Source: Flavobacterium ustbae
GTDB lineage: Bacteria > Bacteroidota > Bacteroidia > Flavobacteriales > Flavobacteriaceae
Direction: 5' to 3'
Length of the DNA: 64,000 nucleotides
NCBI RefSeq assembly: GCF_003946915.1
Contig: NZ_RPOC01000004.1
Coordinates: 124,001 to 188,000, forward strand
Shown one piece after another: positions 9,341-17,522 of this stretch. The stretch's first letter is position 1. Each line of letters opens with the position of its first letter. Made by a program: the position numbers and the translations under genes. The notes under the pieces are model-generated. The model was not told the origin of the DNA and did no database searches. It saw only the letters and a program-made list of their open reading frames with translations.

Positions 9341-9381
9341 AAAAATCCCAACTTCCAATTTGATGTGAATTTGGGATTTTT
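9341..9381. terminator. Intrinsic terminator after ettA
   Basis: The 11-bp stem AAAAATCCCAA (9341-9351) and TTGGGATTTTT (9371-9381) closes on a 19-nt loop. A T run lies on the + side and an A run on the other, so it may serve ettA and also the convergent DCC gene. Confidence 0.7.
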
Positions 9382-9466
9382 GCTTTTGATTATGTTTCCG
9401 CTTTGTTCGAAATGACAAAAAAAAGAGAACTAAGTTGGAATTTGGAATTTTTAAATTAATTGGATT

Positions 9467-9880
9467 TTATAAAAACTTAGATTTCAACTCTGGCGTTGGA
9501 ATCATACAGCTTTCTTTTTTGCCATACCAATTGTATCTATTTTTGGCAACGTAATCATAAATTCTGTCACTTATAAAAATCGGTACAATTCTAAAAATTG
9601 GAGTTAATTTCCAAAGCCCGCCAAAATTTTTCGCGATTTCGATAACAGCAGAAGATTTATAAAAATAAGCTGTTCCAGGATTGTATAAAATAATGCTATC
9701 CATTTTAGAAAAACTGATTCCCAAATGTTTGCAAATTGAAATTCCTAATTCAGATTGCAATGCTACAAATCTAAAAATATCTTTTTTGTCGTGTTTGATG
9801 ATAAACTGTACAGCAGAACTGCAGAGATTACAAACTCCGTCAAAAAGAATTATTTTTTTATTTTTTGGAAGGCTTTCCAT
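9467..9880 (-). CDS. DCC family thiol-disulfide oxidoreductase-like protein (DUF393)
   Basis: The 137-residue protein opens with FDGVCNLCSSAVQFI (from residue 13). This is the DxxCxxC-type motif that defines the DCC family, related to thioredoxin-fold thiol-disulfide oxidoreductases. It has the family's usual length and no signal peptide, so it is probably cytosolic. Its substrate is not known. It stands alone between ettA and mutS2, each with its own flanking hairpin. Confidence 0.88.
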   Translation of the reverse strand: MESLPKNKKIILFDGVCNLCSSAVQFIIKHDKKDIFRFVALQSELGISICKHLGISFSKMDSIILYNPGTAYFYKSSAVIEIAKNFGGLWKLTPIFRIVPIFISDRIYDYVAKNRYNWYGKKESCMIPTPELKSKFL

Positions 9881-9899
9881 TTTATAGTTTTAAAAGTAA

Positions 9900-9932
9900 A
9901 GCTTTGTCAAAGTTCTAAACTTTGACAAAGCT
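9900..9932. repeat. 15-bp perfect inverted repeat with 3-nt loop
   Basis: AGCTTTGTCAAAGTT (9900-9914) and AACTTTGACAAAGCT (9918-9932) are perfect complements around CTA. The element lies upstream of the DCC gene and downstream of mutS2. The following sequence is not T-rich immediately after the stem, so it looks more like a dispersed flavobacterial palindrome than a clean terminator. The rest of 9881-10155 shows nothing else recognisable. Confidence 0.8.
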
Positions 9933-10155
9933 ACAATGTGTATAATTTTTTTATTAGTTTTATCTATCGATTTTTTATTTTGTATAAAACATTCTAATTA
10001 AAAACAGCTTTCATAAATTGGTTTAAATCGAATTTTAAAAATTAGTAATGATATTTTACTTTAAAATAGAAAACGTTTGTTAAATCGCTTTATTTTAATT
10101 TTGGTCTATTTTTTAGCAATTTTCATAACTGAAAACTGCCACTGAGACTGAAAAT

Positions 10156-12321
10156 TTACTTTTTAACCGCTTCAACCAATTCCAATTCATCCAAACTTAC
10201 TTTCGAAGTAAAAATGCCATAATTTACTGTTGCTTTATTTTTTTCGATAGAATCGATACTTCCAACAGATCTTCCGTCAAGCATTCTTACTCGGTCGCCA
10301 ACTTTTAAAATTGGCTTTGGCTTTTCTACAACTGGTTTCAGTTTCTTTTCTTTTTTCTCTTTTCGAATTTCTTCGACTTTTACTTGAACTTCAGCAATAA
10401 TCTCTTTTTGTTTTTCGACTTTTGCTTTTACTTCTTTTGGAGTTGCTTTTTTGCGTTTAGAATTTTCAATCTCAACAATTTTTAAAAATTCGCCAATCAG
10501 TTCTTTTTTATTCTTGTTGTTGAAATACTTCTCAGCAATATCATCAATTTTTTGTCCGATGTAAATAATCTTTTGATTACTGTCGTACAATTCCTGATAG
10601 CTTTCTAATTTTTGCTGAATTCTAGTATTGATGTTTTCCATCTTTTTACTTTCTTCACGAGCACGAGTTTCTTCTTCTTTTAAATTCAAAGAAGTTTTTT
10701 CCAGTTTAGATCTCTCTTTTTGAAGCGTTGCAATGGTTTTGTCAAAACGAACTTTTCCAACTTCGATTTTCTTTTTCGCACGATTAATCAATCCAAACGG
10801 AATTCCATTTTTCTGAGCTACTTCAAAAGTAAACGAACTTCCAGCCTGGCCAAGCGCTAACTTATACATCGGTTCTAAAGATTTTTCGTCGAACATCATA
10901 TTTGCATTTGTAGCATAAGGTAATTCGTTCGCCAAAATTTTCAAATTAGAATAATGCGTTGTGATAATTCCGAAAGCCTCACGATGATAAAATTCTTCTA
11001 AGAAAATTTCAGCCAGAGCTCCACCCAATTCAGGATCAGAACCTGTACCAAATTCGTCAATTAAAAACATAGTTTTTCTATTACATTTCTTTAAAAAGTA
11101 ATTCATGTTTTTAAGACGATATGAATAAGTACTTAAATGATTTTCAATAGATTGATTATCACCGATATCAGTAAGAATTCTATCGAACAAGAAAGTTTCA
11201 CTTCTTTCGTGCACCGGAATCAAAATTCCAGATTGAAGCATTAATTGCAGTAGCCCAACCGTTTTTAAGGAAATGGTTTTTCCTCCAGCATTTGGTCCAG
11301 AAATAACAATGATTCTATTTTCTTGTTTTAGCTCAATTGTCTGCGGATGTGTAACTTCTTGTTTTTGTTTATTATTCAAATACAAAATCGGATGATAGGC
11401 TTCTCTAAAAAACAATCTTCTTTCTTCGGTAATCGTTGGTAAGATTCCGTTAATGCGGTTTGCATATTTTGCTTTTCCAGCAACTACATCAATATCACTT
11501 AAAAAATCCTGATATTCAACTAATAAAGGAAGATACGGACGAATTACATTTGATAAATTTTTTAAAATTCTCGTAATTTCTTCTTTCTCTTCGTATTCTA
11601 AATTGGCTAATTCTCGAGAATATTTCAAAGTAGCTTCAGGTTCGATATAAGCAATGCTTCCGGTTTTAGAACTTCCTAAAATAGAGCCTTTTACTTTACG
11701 ACGATACATCGCTAAAACGGCTAAAACTCTACGGTTTTGCACAAAACTTTCTTTAATATCGTCCAAATACCCTAAACTATTGTATTGGGTTAATGCCACG
11801 CCAAAGCTTTGGTTGACTTTTCCGCGAACCAAATTCATATTCTGGCGAATTCCAGACAGAGTAGGAGAAGCGTTATCTTTTATTTCTCCATATTTATCTA
11901 CAATAGCGTCAATTGCAGTTATGATATCTTTAGTCAATTCTACGCGAGAAGCTCTTGCATTTAGATTCGGATAATAGTCATCGAATTTTTTTAAGAAATT
12001 CAGCAAGACATTTGTGGTCGCAGAAAGATTAGCAATTTTTCTAAAACTTCCTACTTCAAGAAAACTGTCCTCAATGGCAAGAAACTTAATTTCATGCGTT
12101 ATGGCATCAAATCCGTGATTCGGAATTGCGTTATTGTTTTGGAAAGAAGATACATACTCTGATGTCTGCATCAAAGATTGCATTAATTCTTCTTTGTCTC
12201 TAAATGGTTTTATCTGTAAAGCCTTTTCTTTTCCAATGTCGGTGTTGCAGCCATCTGAAATGGTTTCTAAAACTGTTGGAAATTGTAAGTCTTGTAATGT
12301 TTTTTCGGTAATACTGATCAT
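10156..12321 (-). CDS. mutS2: MutS2-type DNA mismatch/recombination ATPase lacking the Smr domain
   Basis: The 721-residue protein has a coiled-coil clamp region (~100-300), the MutS ATPase with Walker A GPNAGGKT (~341-349), Walker B FLIDEFGTGSDP and the TTHYSNLK switch. A long charged coiled coil follows (~515-640). MutS2 suppresses homologous recombination or splits collided ribosomes, depending on the species. The C-terminus ends in a small KOW-like segment (KVGDRVRMLDGRSVGSI...), and there is no Smr nuclease domain of the kind seen in the longer Bacillus enzyme. A TACTTTTG box lies at 12346-12353 on the minus strand. It is divergent from ung. Confidence 0.88.
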   Translation of the reverse strand: MISITEKTLQDLQFPTVLETISDGCNTDIGKEKALQIKPFRDKEELMQSLMQTSEYVSSFQNNNAIPNHGFDAITHEIKFLAIEDSFLEVGSFRKIANLSATTNVLLNFLKKFDDYYPNLNARASRVELTKDIITAIDAIVDKYGEIKDNASPTLSGIRQNMNLVRGKVNQSFGVALTQYNSLGYLDDIKESFVQNRRVLAVLAMYRRKVKGSILGSSKTGSIAYIEPEATLKYSRELANLEYEEKEEITRILKNLSNVIRPYLPLLVEYQDFLSDIDVVAGKAKYANRINGILPTITEERRLFFREAYHPILYLNNKQKQEVTHPQTIELKQENRIIVISGPNAGGKTISLKTVGLLQLMLQSGILIPVHERSETFLFDRILTDIGDNQSIENHLSTYSYRLKNMNYFLKKCNRKTMFLIDEFGTGSDPELGGALAEIFLEEFYHREAFGIITTHYSNLKILANELPYATNANMMFDEKSLEPMYKLALGQAGSSFTFEVAQKNGIPFGLINRAKKKIEVGKVRFDKTIATLQKERSKLEKTSLNLKEEETRAREESKKMENINTRIQQKLESYQELYDSNQKIIYIGQKIDDIAEKYFNNKNKKELIGEFLKIVEIENSKRKKATPKEVKAKVEKQKEIIAEVQVKVEEIRKEKKEKKLKPVVEKPKPILKVGDRVRMLDGRSVGSIDSIEKNKATVNYGIFTSKVSLDELELVEAVKK

Positions 12322-12385
12322 TTAATTTCTTTATGAAAGTAAAAACAAAAGTACGAAAACATTCATCAATTGTGAATTATTAAAA

Positions 12386-12479
12386 TTATAAGTTATGAGT
12401 TATAAGTTATGAGTTATGAATTTACTTAACTTTGGACTTTGGACTTAGGACTTAGGACTTTTGACTTTTGACTTTTTTG
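12386..12479. repeat. Two short tandem repeat arrays between mutS2 and ung
   Basis: At 12386-12420 the 14-bp unit ATAAGTTATGAGTT repeats about 2.3 times. At 12429-12479 a heptamer, ACTTTGG drifting to ACTTAGG and ACTTTTG, repeats about seven times in register. Together they occupy half of the divergent promoter region, where changes in copy number could alter promoter spacing. Confidence 0.85.
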
Positions 12480-12519
12480 ATTTTAAGTAATTATTTCTGA
12501 AATTCGCATAAAAAAAATT

Positions 12520-13185
12520 ATGGACGTAAAAATGCATTCTTCTTGGAAACCTGTTTTGAATGAAGAATTTGAAAAACCATACTTCAACGATTTAATTGAA
12601 TTTGTAAAATCAGAATATACAACAAAAGTTTGCTATCCAAAGGGAAACCAAATTTTCTCCGCTTTTGACCATTGCCATTTTGACGAAGTTAAAGTAGTTA
12701 TCATTGGACAAGATCCGTATCACGGACCCAATCAGGCAAATGGTTTATGTTTTTCTGTAAACGACGGAGTATCATTTCCGCCTTCATTATATAATATTTT
12801 TAGAGAAATAGAAACTGATTTAGGAAAACCGCTTCCTAAAACTGGCAATTTAGAACGTTGGGCAGATCAGGGAGTTTTTCTTTTAAATGCAACTTTAACG
12901 GTGAGACAATCTGAAGCTGGAAGTCATCAAGGAAAAGGCTGGGAGAAATTTACAGATGCTGTGATTAAACAAATTTCTGCTGAAAAAGAAAATGTTGTTT
13001 TCTTGCTTTGGGGAGGTTTTGCTCAAAAGAAAGCGGCTTTGATTGACGCTTCAAAACATCATATTCTAAAATCTGGACATCCTTCGCCCTTGAGTGCCAA
13101 TAGAGGATTTTGGTTTGGAAATAAACATTTTTCTCAAACAAATGAATTTTTGAAATCTAAGGGATTAAGAGAAATAGAATGGTAA
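12520..13185 (+). CDS. ung: Uracil-DNA glycosylase, family 1
   Basis: This enzyme removes uracil from DNA to start base excision repair. The 221-residue protein contains the water-activating motif GQDPYHG (63-69, catalytic Asp65), the LLWGGFAQKK segment and the DNA-intercalating HPSPLSA loop, all characteristic of family 1 UNG. The length is normal. The first ATG is used; a second Met four codons later is a possible alternative. It is divergent from mutS2 and ends before a shared terminator. Confidence 0.95.
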   Translation: MDVKMHSSWKPVLNEEFEKPYFNDLIEFVKSEYTTKVCYPKGNQIFSAFDHCHFDEVKVVIIGQDPYHGPNQANGLCFSVNDGVSFPPSLYNIFREIETDLGKPLPKTGNLERWADQGVFLLNATLTVRQSEAGSHQGKGWEKFTDAVIKQISAEKENVVFLLWGGFAQKKAALIDASKHHILKSGHPSPLSANRGFWFGNKHFSQTNEFLKSKGLREIEW

Positions 13186-13267
13186 TTTGAGGTACAAAGT
13201 TGCAGAGTAACAAAGGAACAAAGGTGAAAAACTTGTGTCTTTGCGACTTTGCGAGAAATATTTAGCT

Positions 13268-13306
13268 AAAAAATCTTTTGAATCTGCGAGAAACAAAAGA
13301 TTTTTT
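13268..13306. terminator. Bidirectional terminator between ung and the DUF4258 gene
   Basis: The 13-bp stem AAAAAATCTTTTG (13268-13280) and CAAAAGATTTTTT (13294-13306) has a 13-nt loop. A/T runs on both flanks suit the two convergent genes. Confidence 0.75.
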
Positions 13307-13309
13307 ATT

Positions 13310-13684
13310 TTATTTTTTAATGATTTCTTCTAAAACAGCTTTATTCTCGTAGTTTACGACTTTTAAGATAATTTCTTGATCTTTAACTGTTTTGCCTTCA
13401 ATGATGTAAAGTTTTCCTCCTTTTGTGGGAACGTTACTTTGATCAAAATCAACATCTCCGTACGTTAAAGTATTTTTGATATCTGCAGTATCAACCCATT
13501 TTTCGCTTAGAGTCTGAACGGCTTTTGGAGAATATTGAAAGGGTTTTGTTCTAAGATTATTTAAAACTCTTGCATTTGGAAAATAATTACAGCGAGTGTC
13601 TTTTCCTATAAAAAATCCTGATACAATAAAACATCCCATTACGAGACCAATCAGATAATATGCAAAACGGTGTACGAACTTCAT
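13310..13684 (-). CDS. DUF4258 domain-containing membrane-anchored protein
   Basis: The protein (124 residues from the ATG at 13682-13684) has an N-terminal hydrophobic segment (FAYYLIGLVMGCFIVSGFFIG) that serves as an anchor or signal. A soluble domain resembling DUF4258 follows, including a conserved-looking TLTYGDVDFDQS stretch and an IIEGKTVKDQEIILKVVNYE end. The frame reaches 13702, but the upstream residues run into a predicted promoter, so MKFVHR was chosen. Function is unknown. It lies just downstream of ald on the same strand but has its own two-box promoter. Confidence 0.75.
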   Translation of the reverse strand: MKFVHRFAYYLIGLVMGCFIVSGFFIGKDTRCNYFPNARVLNNLRTKPFQYSPKAVQTLSEKWVDTADIKNTLTYGDVDFDQSNVPTKGGKLYIIEGKTVKDQEIILKVVNYENKAVLEEIIKK

Positions 13685-13699
13685 GAAATAAATTTTTTG

Positions 13700-13731
13700 C
13701 AAAGGTACATTAAAGTTACCTTAAAATACAA
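13700..13731 (-). promoter_or_regulatory. Promoter of the DUF4258 gene (TTG-N21-TACCTTTG)
   Basis: Read on the minus strand, TTG (13731-13729), 21 nt and TACCTTTG (13707-13700) match the Bacteroidota TTG-N17-23-TAnnTTTG consensus. The -33 box lies inside the last codons of ald. Transcription would start about 12 nt before the ATG. Confidence 0.55.
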
Positions 13732-14920
13732 GTAAATTAATATCGTTGTCTGGTAAATCGAACCAGTCGCCAATTGCTTTATTTGTTAGAATTCCGTGAT
13801 AAAGATAGATTCCGTTTTTAAGGCCTTTATTACAGCGAATGGCACTTTCAATACCACCATCTTCGGCTATCTGATGCAGATAAGGGGTTAAGATGTTACT
13901 GATTGATAATGAGGCGGTTTTAGAATAACGCGAAGGAATATTGGGCACGCAATAATGTAATACGTTACTTTTTATAAAGGTTGGTTTTTCATGCGTAGTA
14001 ACTTCCGAAGTTTCAAAACATCCGCCTGTATCGATGCTGACATCAACAATTACGGCACCTTTTTTCATGTGTTCCACCATTGTTTCGTTTACCACAATCG
14101 GACAGCGTTCTTTTCCGCGCATGGCGCCAATAGCGACGTCACAACGTCTTAAAGCTTTTAATAAGCCTTTTTGCTGTATAGTAGAAGTAAAAATTCTTTG
14201 ATTTAAATTGTTTTGAAGACGGCGTAATTTTGTAATGGAGTTATCAAAAACTTTTACGTTTGCGCCTAATCCGATAGCGGTTTTTGCTGCAAATTCGCCA
14301 ACAGTTCCAGCTCCTAAAATGACAACTTCAGTTGGAGGAACGCCTGTAATATTTCCAAATAAAAGACCTTTTCCAAATTCGTTAGTGATCATTAATTCTG
14401 CAGCAATAAGGATTGAGGCAGTTCCGGCAATTTCGCTTAAAGATTTCACAGCAGGATAAGATCCGTCTTCGTCTTTTATATATTCAAAAGCTAAGGCAGT
14501 AATTTTCTTTTTTGCTAAAGCTTCAAAGTATTCTTTCTTTTTGGTTTTAAGTTGAATAGCAGAAATAATAACCGTTTCTGGATTTATCATTTCGATTTCT
14601 GCCAATGTTGGCGGTTCTACCTTTAATAAGAACGGACAACCAAAAACTCTTTTGGTGTCTTTCGTAATTTCTGCGCCAGCATCTGCATATTCTTTATCTG
14701 TATAACTCGAACTTTCTCCGGCTCCAGATTCAATCATTACTCTGTGTCCTGCATAGGTTAAAGAATTGACAGCATCAGGCGTAAGACAGATACGACGTTC
14801 CTGATAACTTGTTTCTTTAGGAATTCCGATAAAAAGTTCTCTTTTAAAACGACCTACCTCAAGTTTTTCTTCCTGCGGTATTAATTGTTGTTTTGTAAAT
14901 GGAGTTAACGTGATTGACAT
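13721..14920 (-). CDS. ald: Alanine dehydrogenase
   Basis: This enzyme oxidises L-alanine to pyruvate with NAD. The 399-residue protein has the AlaDH/PNT N-terminal domain with KETSYQERRICLTPDAV and a Rossmann NAD-binding domain starting VVILGAGTVGEFAAKTAIG (about residue 198). The motif DVSIDTGGCFETSEVTTHEKPTF is shared by alanine dehydrogenases, which argues against a transhydrogenase alpha subunit. It is somewhat longer than the ~370-residue Bacillus enzyme because of an N-terminal extension. The neighbours tsaE and porX lie upstream on the same strand. Confidence 0.9.
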   Translation of the reverse strand: MSITLTPFTKQQLIPQEEKLEVGRFKRELFIGIPKETSYQERRICLTPDAVNSLTYAGHRVMIESGAGESSSYTDKEYADAGAEITKDTKRVFGCPFLLKVEPPTLAEIEMINPETVIISAIQLKTKKKEYFEALAKKKITALAFEYIKDEDGSYPAVKSLSEIAGTASILIAAELMITNEFGKGLLFGNITGVPPTEVVILGAGTVGEFAAKTAIGLGANVKVFDNSITKLRRLQNNLNQRIFTSTIQQKGLLKALRRCDVAIGAMRGKERCPIVVNETMVEHMKKGAVIVDVSIDTGGCFETSEVTTHEKPTFIKSNVLHYCVPNIPSRYSKTASLSISNILTPYLHQIAEDGGIESAIRCNKGLKNGIYLYHGILTNKAIGDWFDLPDNDINLLVF

Positions 14921-15068
14921 GGATAGCGCAAAAAATTAAGAGTACAAATTACGTAAAAAGTTTTAAAATTAATGCAAAAATTCTGCTAATACTCTAATTC
15001 AAAAGTTAAGAAATGTTTTAACATTCAATAAAGCTCTCTATATCTTTTATAAGAGTTCAAAAAAGTAT

Positions 15069-15476
15069 TTAGACTAGTTTTAATTCTCTTTTTCCGTCCG
15101 AAAGCAATTCAATAGTAATTGTAGAATGTTGTTCTGGAATTAGATTTTCAATTTTTTCAGACCATTCGATAAAACACCAATTTCCAGAATATAAATAATC
15201 ATCTACGCCCATATCCAGAGCTTCGGTTTCTTGCTTAATTCTGTAAAAATCAAAATGATAGACTTTTTTGCCGTTCGGAATCTGATATTCGTTTACCAAA
15301 GAAAAAGTTGGACTGCTTGTTGCGTCTGTAATTCCAAGGCTTTTGCACAATTGTTTGATTAAAGTGGTTTTGCCAACACCCATTTCTCCATTAAAAAGAA
15401 TGATTTTATTAGGATTGGAATCTAAAATCTGCTGTGCAGTTTCCTTAATTTGATCTAAAGTAAATGTGATCGTCAT
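15069..15476 (-). CDS. tsaE: tRNA threonylcarbamoyladenosine biosynthesis ATPase TsaE
   Basis: TsaE is the P-loop ATPase that recycles the TsaB-TsaD complex in t6A37 synthesis. The 135-residue protein has Walker A GEMGVGKTT (30-38), the switch-like TSSPTFSLVNEY, the family hallmark VYHFDFYRI and CFIEWSEKIENLIP. Length and motif order are standard. It is the only gene of the core t6A complex in the window. It sits between porX and ald, separated from porX by a large palindromic region. Confidence 0.93.
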   Translation of the reverse strand: MTITFTLDQIKETAQQILDSNPNKIILFNGEMGVGKTTLIKQLCKSLGITDATSSPTFSLVNEYQIPNGKKVYHFDFYRIKQETEALDMGVDDYLYSGNWCFIEWSEKIENLIPEQHSTITIELLSDGKRELKLV

Positions 15477-15570
15477 TTTTGGTTATTTTTTATGCCACGA
15501 ATTTCACTAATTTTCATGAATTGATAATTATAATTGCTAAAGAATTTGTAGAAATTATTAAAATTTTGAT

Positions 15571-15585
15571 GGCTTTCGCGAAAGC
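15571..15585. repeat. GCTTTCGCGAAAGC palindrome
   Basis: This 14-bp perfect palindrome stands alone in the tsaE-porX spacer. The same core (TTTCGCGAAA) occurs twice more in the window, both times inside hisB near 48250 and 48520. Confidence 0.7.
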
Positions 15586-15598
15586 GTAATTATTTTTT

Positions 15599-15735
15599 GC
15601 CACAGATTATAAGGATTAAAAAAGATTTTTATTTTATCTCTAAAATCTGCTAAATCTGCGAGAATAAATTTATTCTCGCAGATTTAGCAGATCAAGCGGA
15701 TTTTTCTAATCCAAATAATCACTGTAATCTGTGGC
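15599..15735. repeat. Nested inverted repeat with a perfect 48-bp palindrome
   Basis: The outer arms GCCACAGATTA (15599-15609) and TAATCTGTGGC (15725-15735) enclose a perfect palindrome at 15645-15692. Its left arm begins ATCTGCTAAATCTGCGAG, and the two 24-bp arms have no loop. The outer arm sequence recurs near 43126 and in the hisC-hisB spacer. The element lies just past the 3' end of porX and could act as a terminator or RNA stabiliser. No T run follows the inner stem. Confidence 0.9.
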
Positions 15736-15745
15736 AAAATTATTT

Positions 15746-17299
15746 TTATTTAGGATTAAAAACCAAGAATGGAATAATCATTTCTTCTAGAGAAATTCCG
15801 CCATGTTGGTACGTATTTTTATAATAGCTTACATAATGATTATAGTTGTTTACGTAAGCCAAAAAGAAATCATTTTTAGCAAAAATAAACGAACTGCTCA
15901 TGTTTATTGCAGGTAAACCAATGGTTTTAGGTTCTTTAATTACGTAAACATCCTTTTGTTCGTAAGTTAAACTACGGCCAGTTTTGTAACGTAAATTCAG
16001 ACTTGTGTTTTTATCGCCGACAACTTTCGACGGATTTTTTACATTTATTGTTCCGTGATCTGTTGTTAAAATCAGTTTGAAGCCCAAAAGTTGTGCCTGC
16101 TGAATAATTTCTAATAAAGGAGAATTTTTAAACCAGCTTAGTGTTAAAGAACGATACGCTTTATCGTCTGAAGCCAATTCTTTCACCACTTCCATTTCTG
16201 TTTTGGCGTGAGAAAGCATATCAACAAAGTTGTAAACCACCGTAACTAAGTCGTTTCCTTTTAAGGCTTTGAAGTTTTCGGCTAACTTTTTTCCTCCAGC
16301 GTAATTTGTGATTTTAAAATAATCTTCCTTAATATTTAAGCCTAAACGTTTTAACTGAGCCGATAAAAATTCTGCTTCATAAAGGTTTTTTCCTCCGTCT
16401 TCAACATCATTTTTCCAATATTCTGGATGCTTTTTTTCCATTTCAGCAGGCATTAAACCTGAAAAAATCGAGTTTCTGGCATATTGTGTGGCAGTTGGAA
16501 GAATAGAGTAGTATGGAACTTCTTTTTCTAGTTTGTAATAATTGGAAATTACACTTTCAAAAGCCTTCCATTGGTCATAACGAAGATTGTCAATTACAAC
16601 AAAAAGAATAGGTTTTTCCTTCTTTTTAATTTCAGGAACTACCAATTCTTTAAAAAGAGTATTAGACATGATTGGTTTTTCTGCTTTTGGCTCAAACCAG
16701 TCTTCGTAATTTCTTTCGATGTATTTTCCGAATTGCGAATTGGCTTCTACTTTTTGAGACTCCAAAATTTCGATCATTGCTGTATCGTTGATATCTTCTA
16801 GCTTTAATTCCCAGAAAATTAGTTTTTTGTAAAGTTCAACCCAGTCTTCATAAGAATTAACCATCGCCAATTCCATCGAAATTTTTCTGAATTCTTTCTG
16901 ATAATCTAAAGTTGTTTTTTCTGTAATTAATCTAGAATCATCCAAGTTTTTTTTCAAACTCAACAGAATCTGGTTCGGATTTACAGGTTTAATCAAGTAA
17001 TCAGCGATTTTAGAACCAATGGCTTCTTCCATAATATATTCTTCTTCGCTTTTGGTAATCATAATCATCGGAATTGCTGATTTTTTTTCTTTCATTTCAG
17101 AAAGCGTTTCCAATCCGCTCATTCCGGGCATGTTTTCGTCTAGAAAAACAATGTCAAAATTATCTTCTTCAAATAGAGCGATCGCGTCAAGTCCGTTATT
17201 ACAAGTGGTAACTTCGTAATTCTTTTTTTCGAGAAATAATATATGAGGCTTTAAAAGATCGATTTCATCGTCGACCCAAAGTATTTTTATCTTATCCAT
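15746..17299 (-). CDS. porX: PorX, response regulator/alkaline phosphatase-superfamily protein of type IX secretion
   Basis: This 517-residue fusion has a CheY-like receiver at residues ~1-120 (acid pocket D10/D11, phospho-acceptor D54 in VFLDENMPG, MITKSEE). A long helical linker follows, then a PglZ/alkaline-phosphatase-fold domain with VVIDNLRYDQWKAF, the Thr of SILPTATQYARNS and TTDHGTINVKNPSKVVGD. PorX with histidine kinase PorY controls expression of the type IX secretion system in Porphyromonas and Flavobacterium. The phosphatase domain has been reported to cleave oligonucleotides, which is family knowledge not visible here. No porY or secretion-machinery genes are in the window. Length and domain order are standard. 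Confidence 0.92.
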   Translation of the reverse strand: MDKIKILWVDDEIDLLKPHILFLEKKNYEVTTCNNGLDAIALFEEDNFDIVFLDENMPGMSGLETLSEMKEKKSAIPMIMITKSEEEYIMEEAIGSKIADYLIKPVNPNQILLSLKKNLDDSRLITEKTTLDYQKEFRKISMELAMVNSYEDWVELYKKLIFWELKLEDINDTAMIEILESQKVEANSQFGKYIERNYEDWFEPKAEKPIMSNTLFKELVVPEIKKKEKPILFVVIDNLRYDQWKAFESVISNYYKLEKEVPYYSILPTATQYARNSIFSGLMPAEMEKKHPEYWKNDVEDGGKNLYEAEFLSAQLKRLGLNIKEDYFKITNYAGGKKLAENFKALKGNDLVTVVYNFVDMLSHAKTEMEVVKELASDDKAYRSLTLSWFKNSPLLEIIQQAQLLGFKLILTTDHGTINVKNPSKVVGDKNTSLNLRYKTGRSLTYEQKDVYVIKEPKTIGLPAINMSSSFIFAKNDFFLAYVNNYNHYVSYYKNTYQHGGISLEEMIIPFLVFNPK

Positions 17300-17491
17300 A
17301 AATCAATTTAATTTTACTGCAATTTAAAGTTATAGAACTTAAAAAGTATTAAAAATAGTATAAAATTACCAAATGCAAGGCATGAATTTATTTTGAATTT
17401 TAACAATTTTAAATGTATTTTATTGATAATCATCCTAATTTCAATTATTATTTTTAAATAAAAAACACCAGACTCTTTATACTTATTTACT

Positions 17492-17499
17492 TATATTTG
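17492..17499 (+). promoter_or_regulatory. -7 element TATATTTG upstream of the HD-domain gene
   Basis: TATATTTG matches TAnnTTTG. The predicted start of transcription is about 20 nt before the GTG. I found no TTG at the proper distance upstream, so only half the consensus is present. Confidence 0.35.
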
Positions 17500-17522
17500 T
17501 TGACCAAAAAAATAACCAGACT

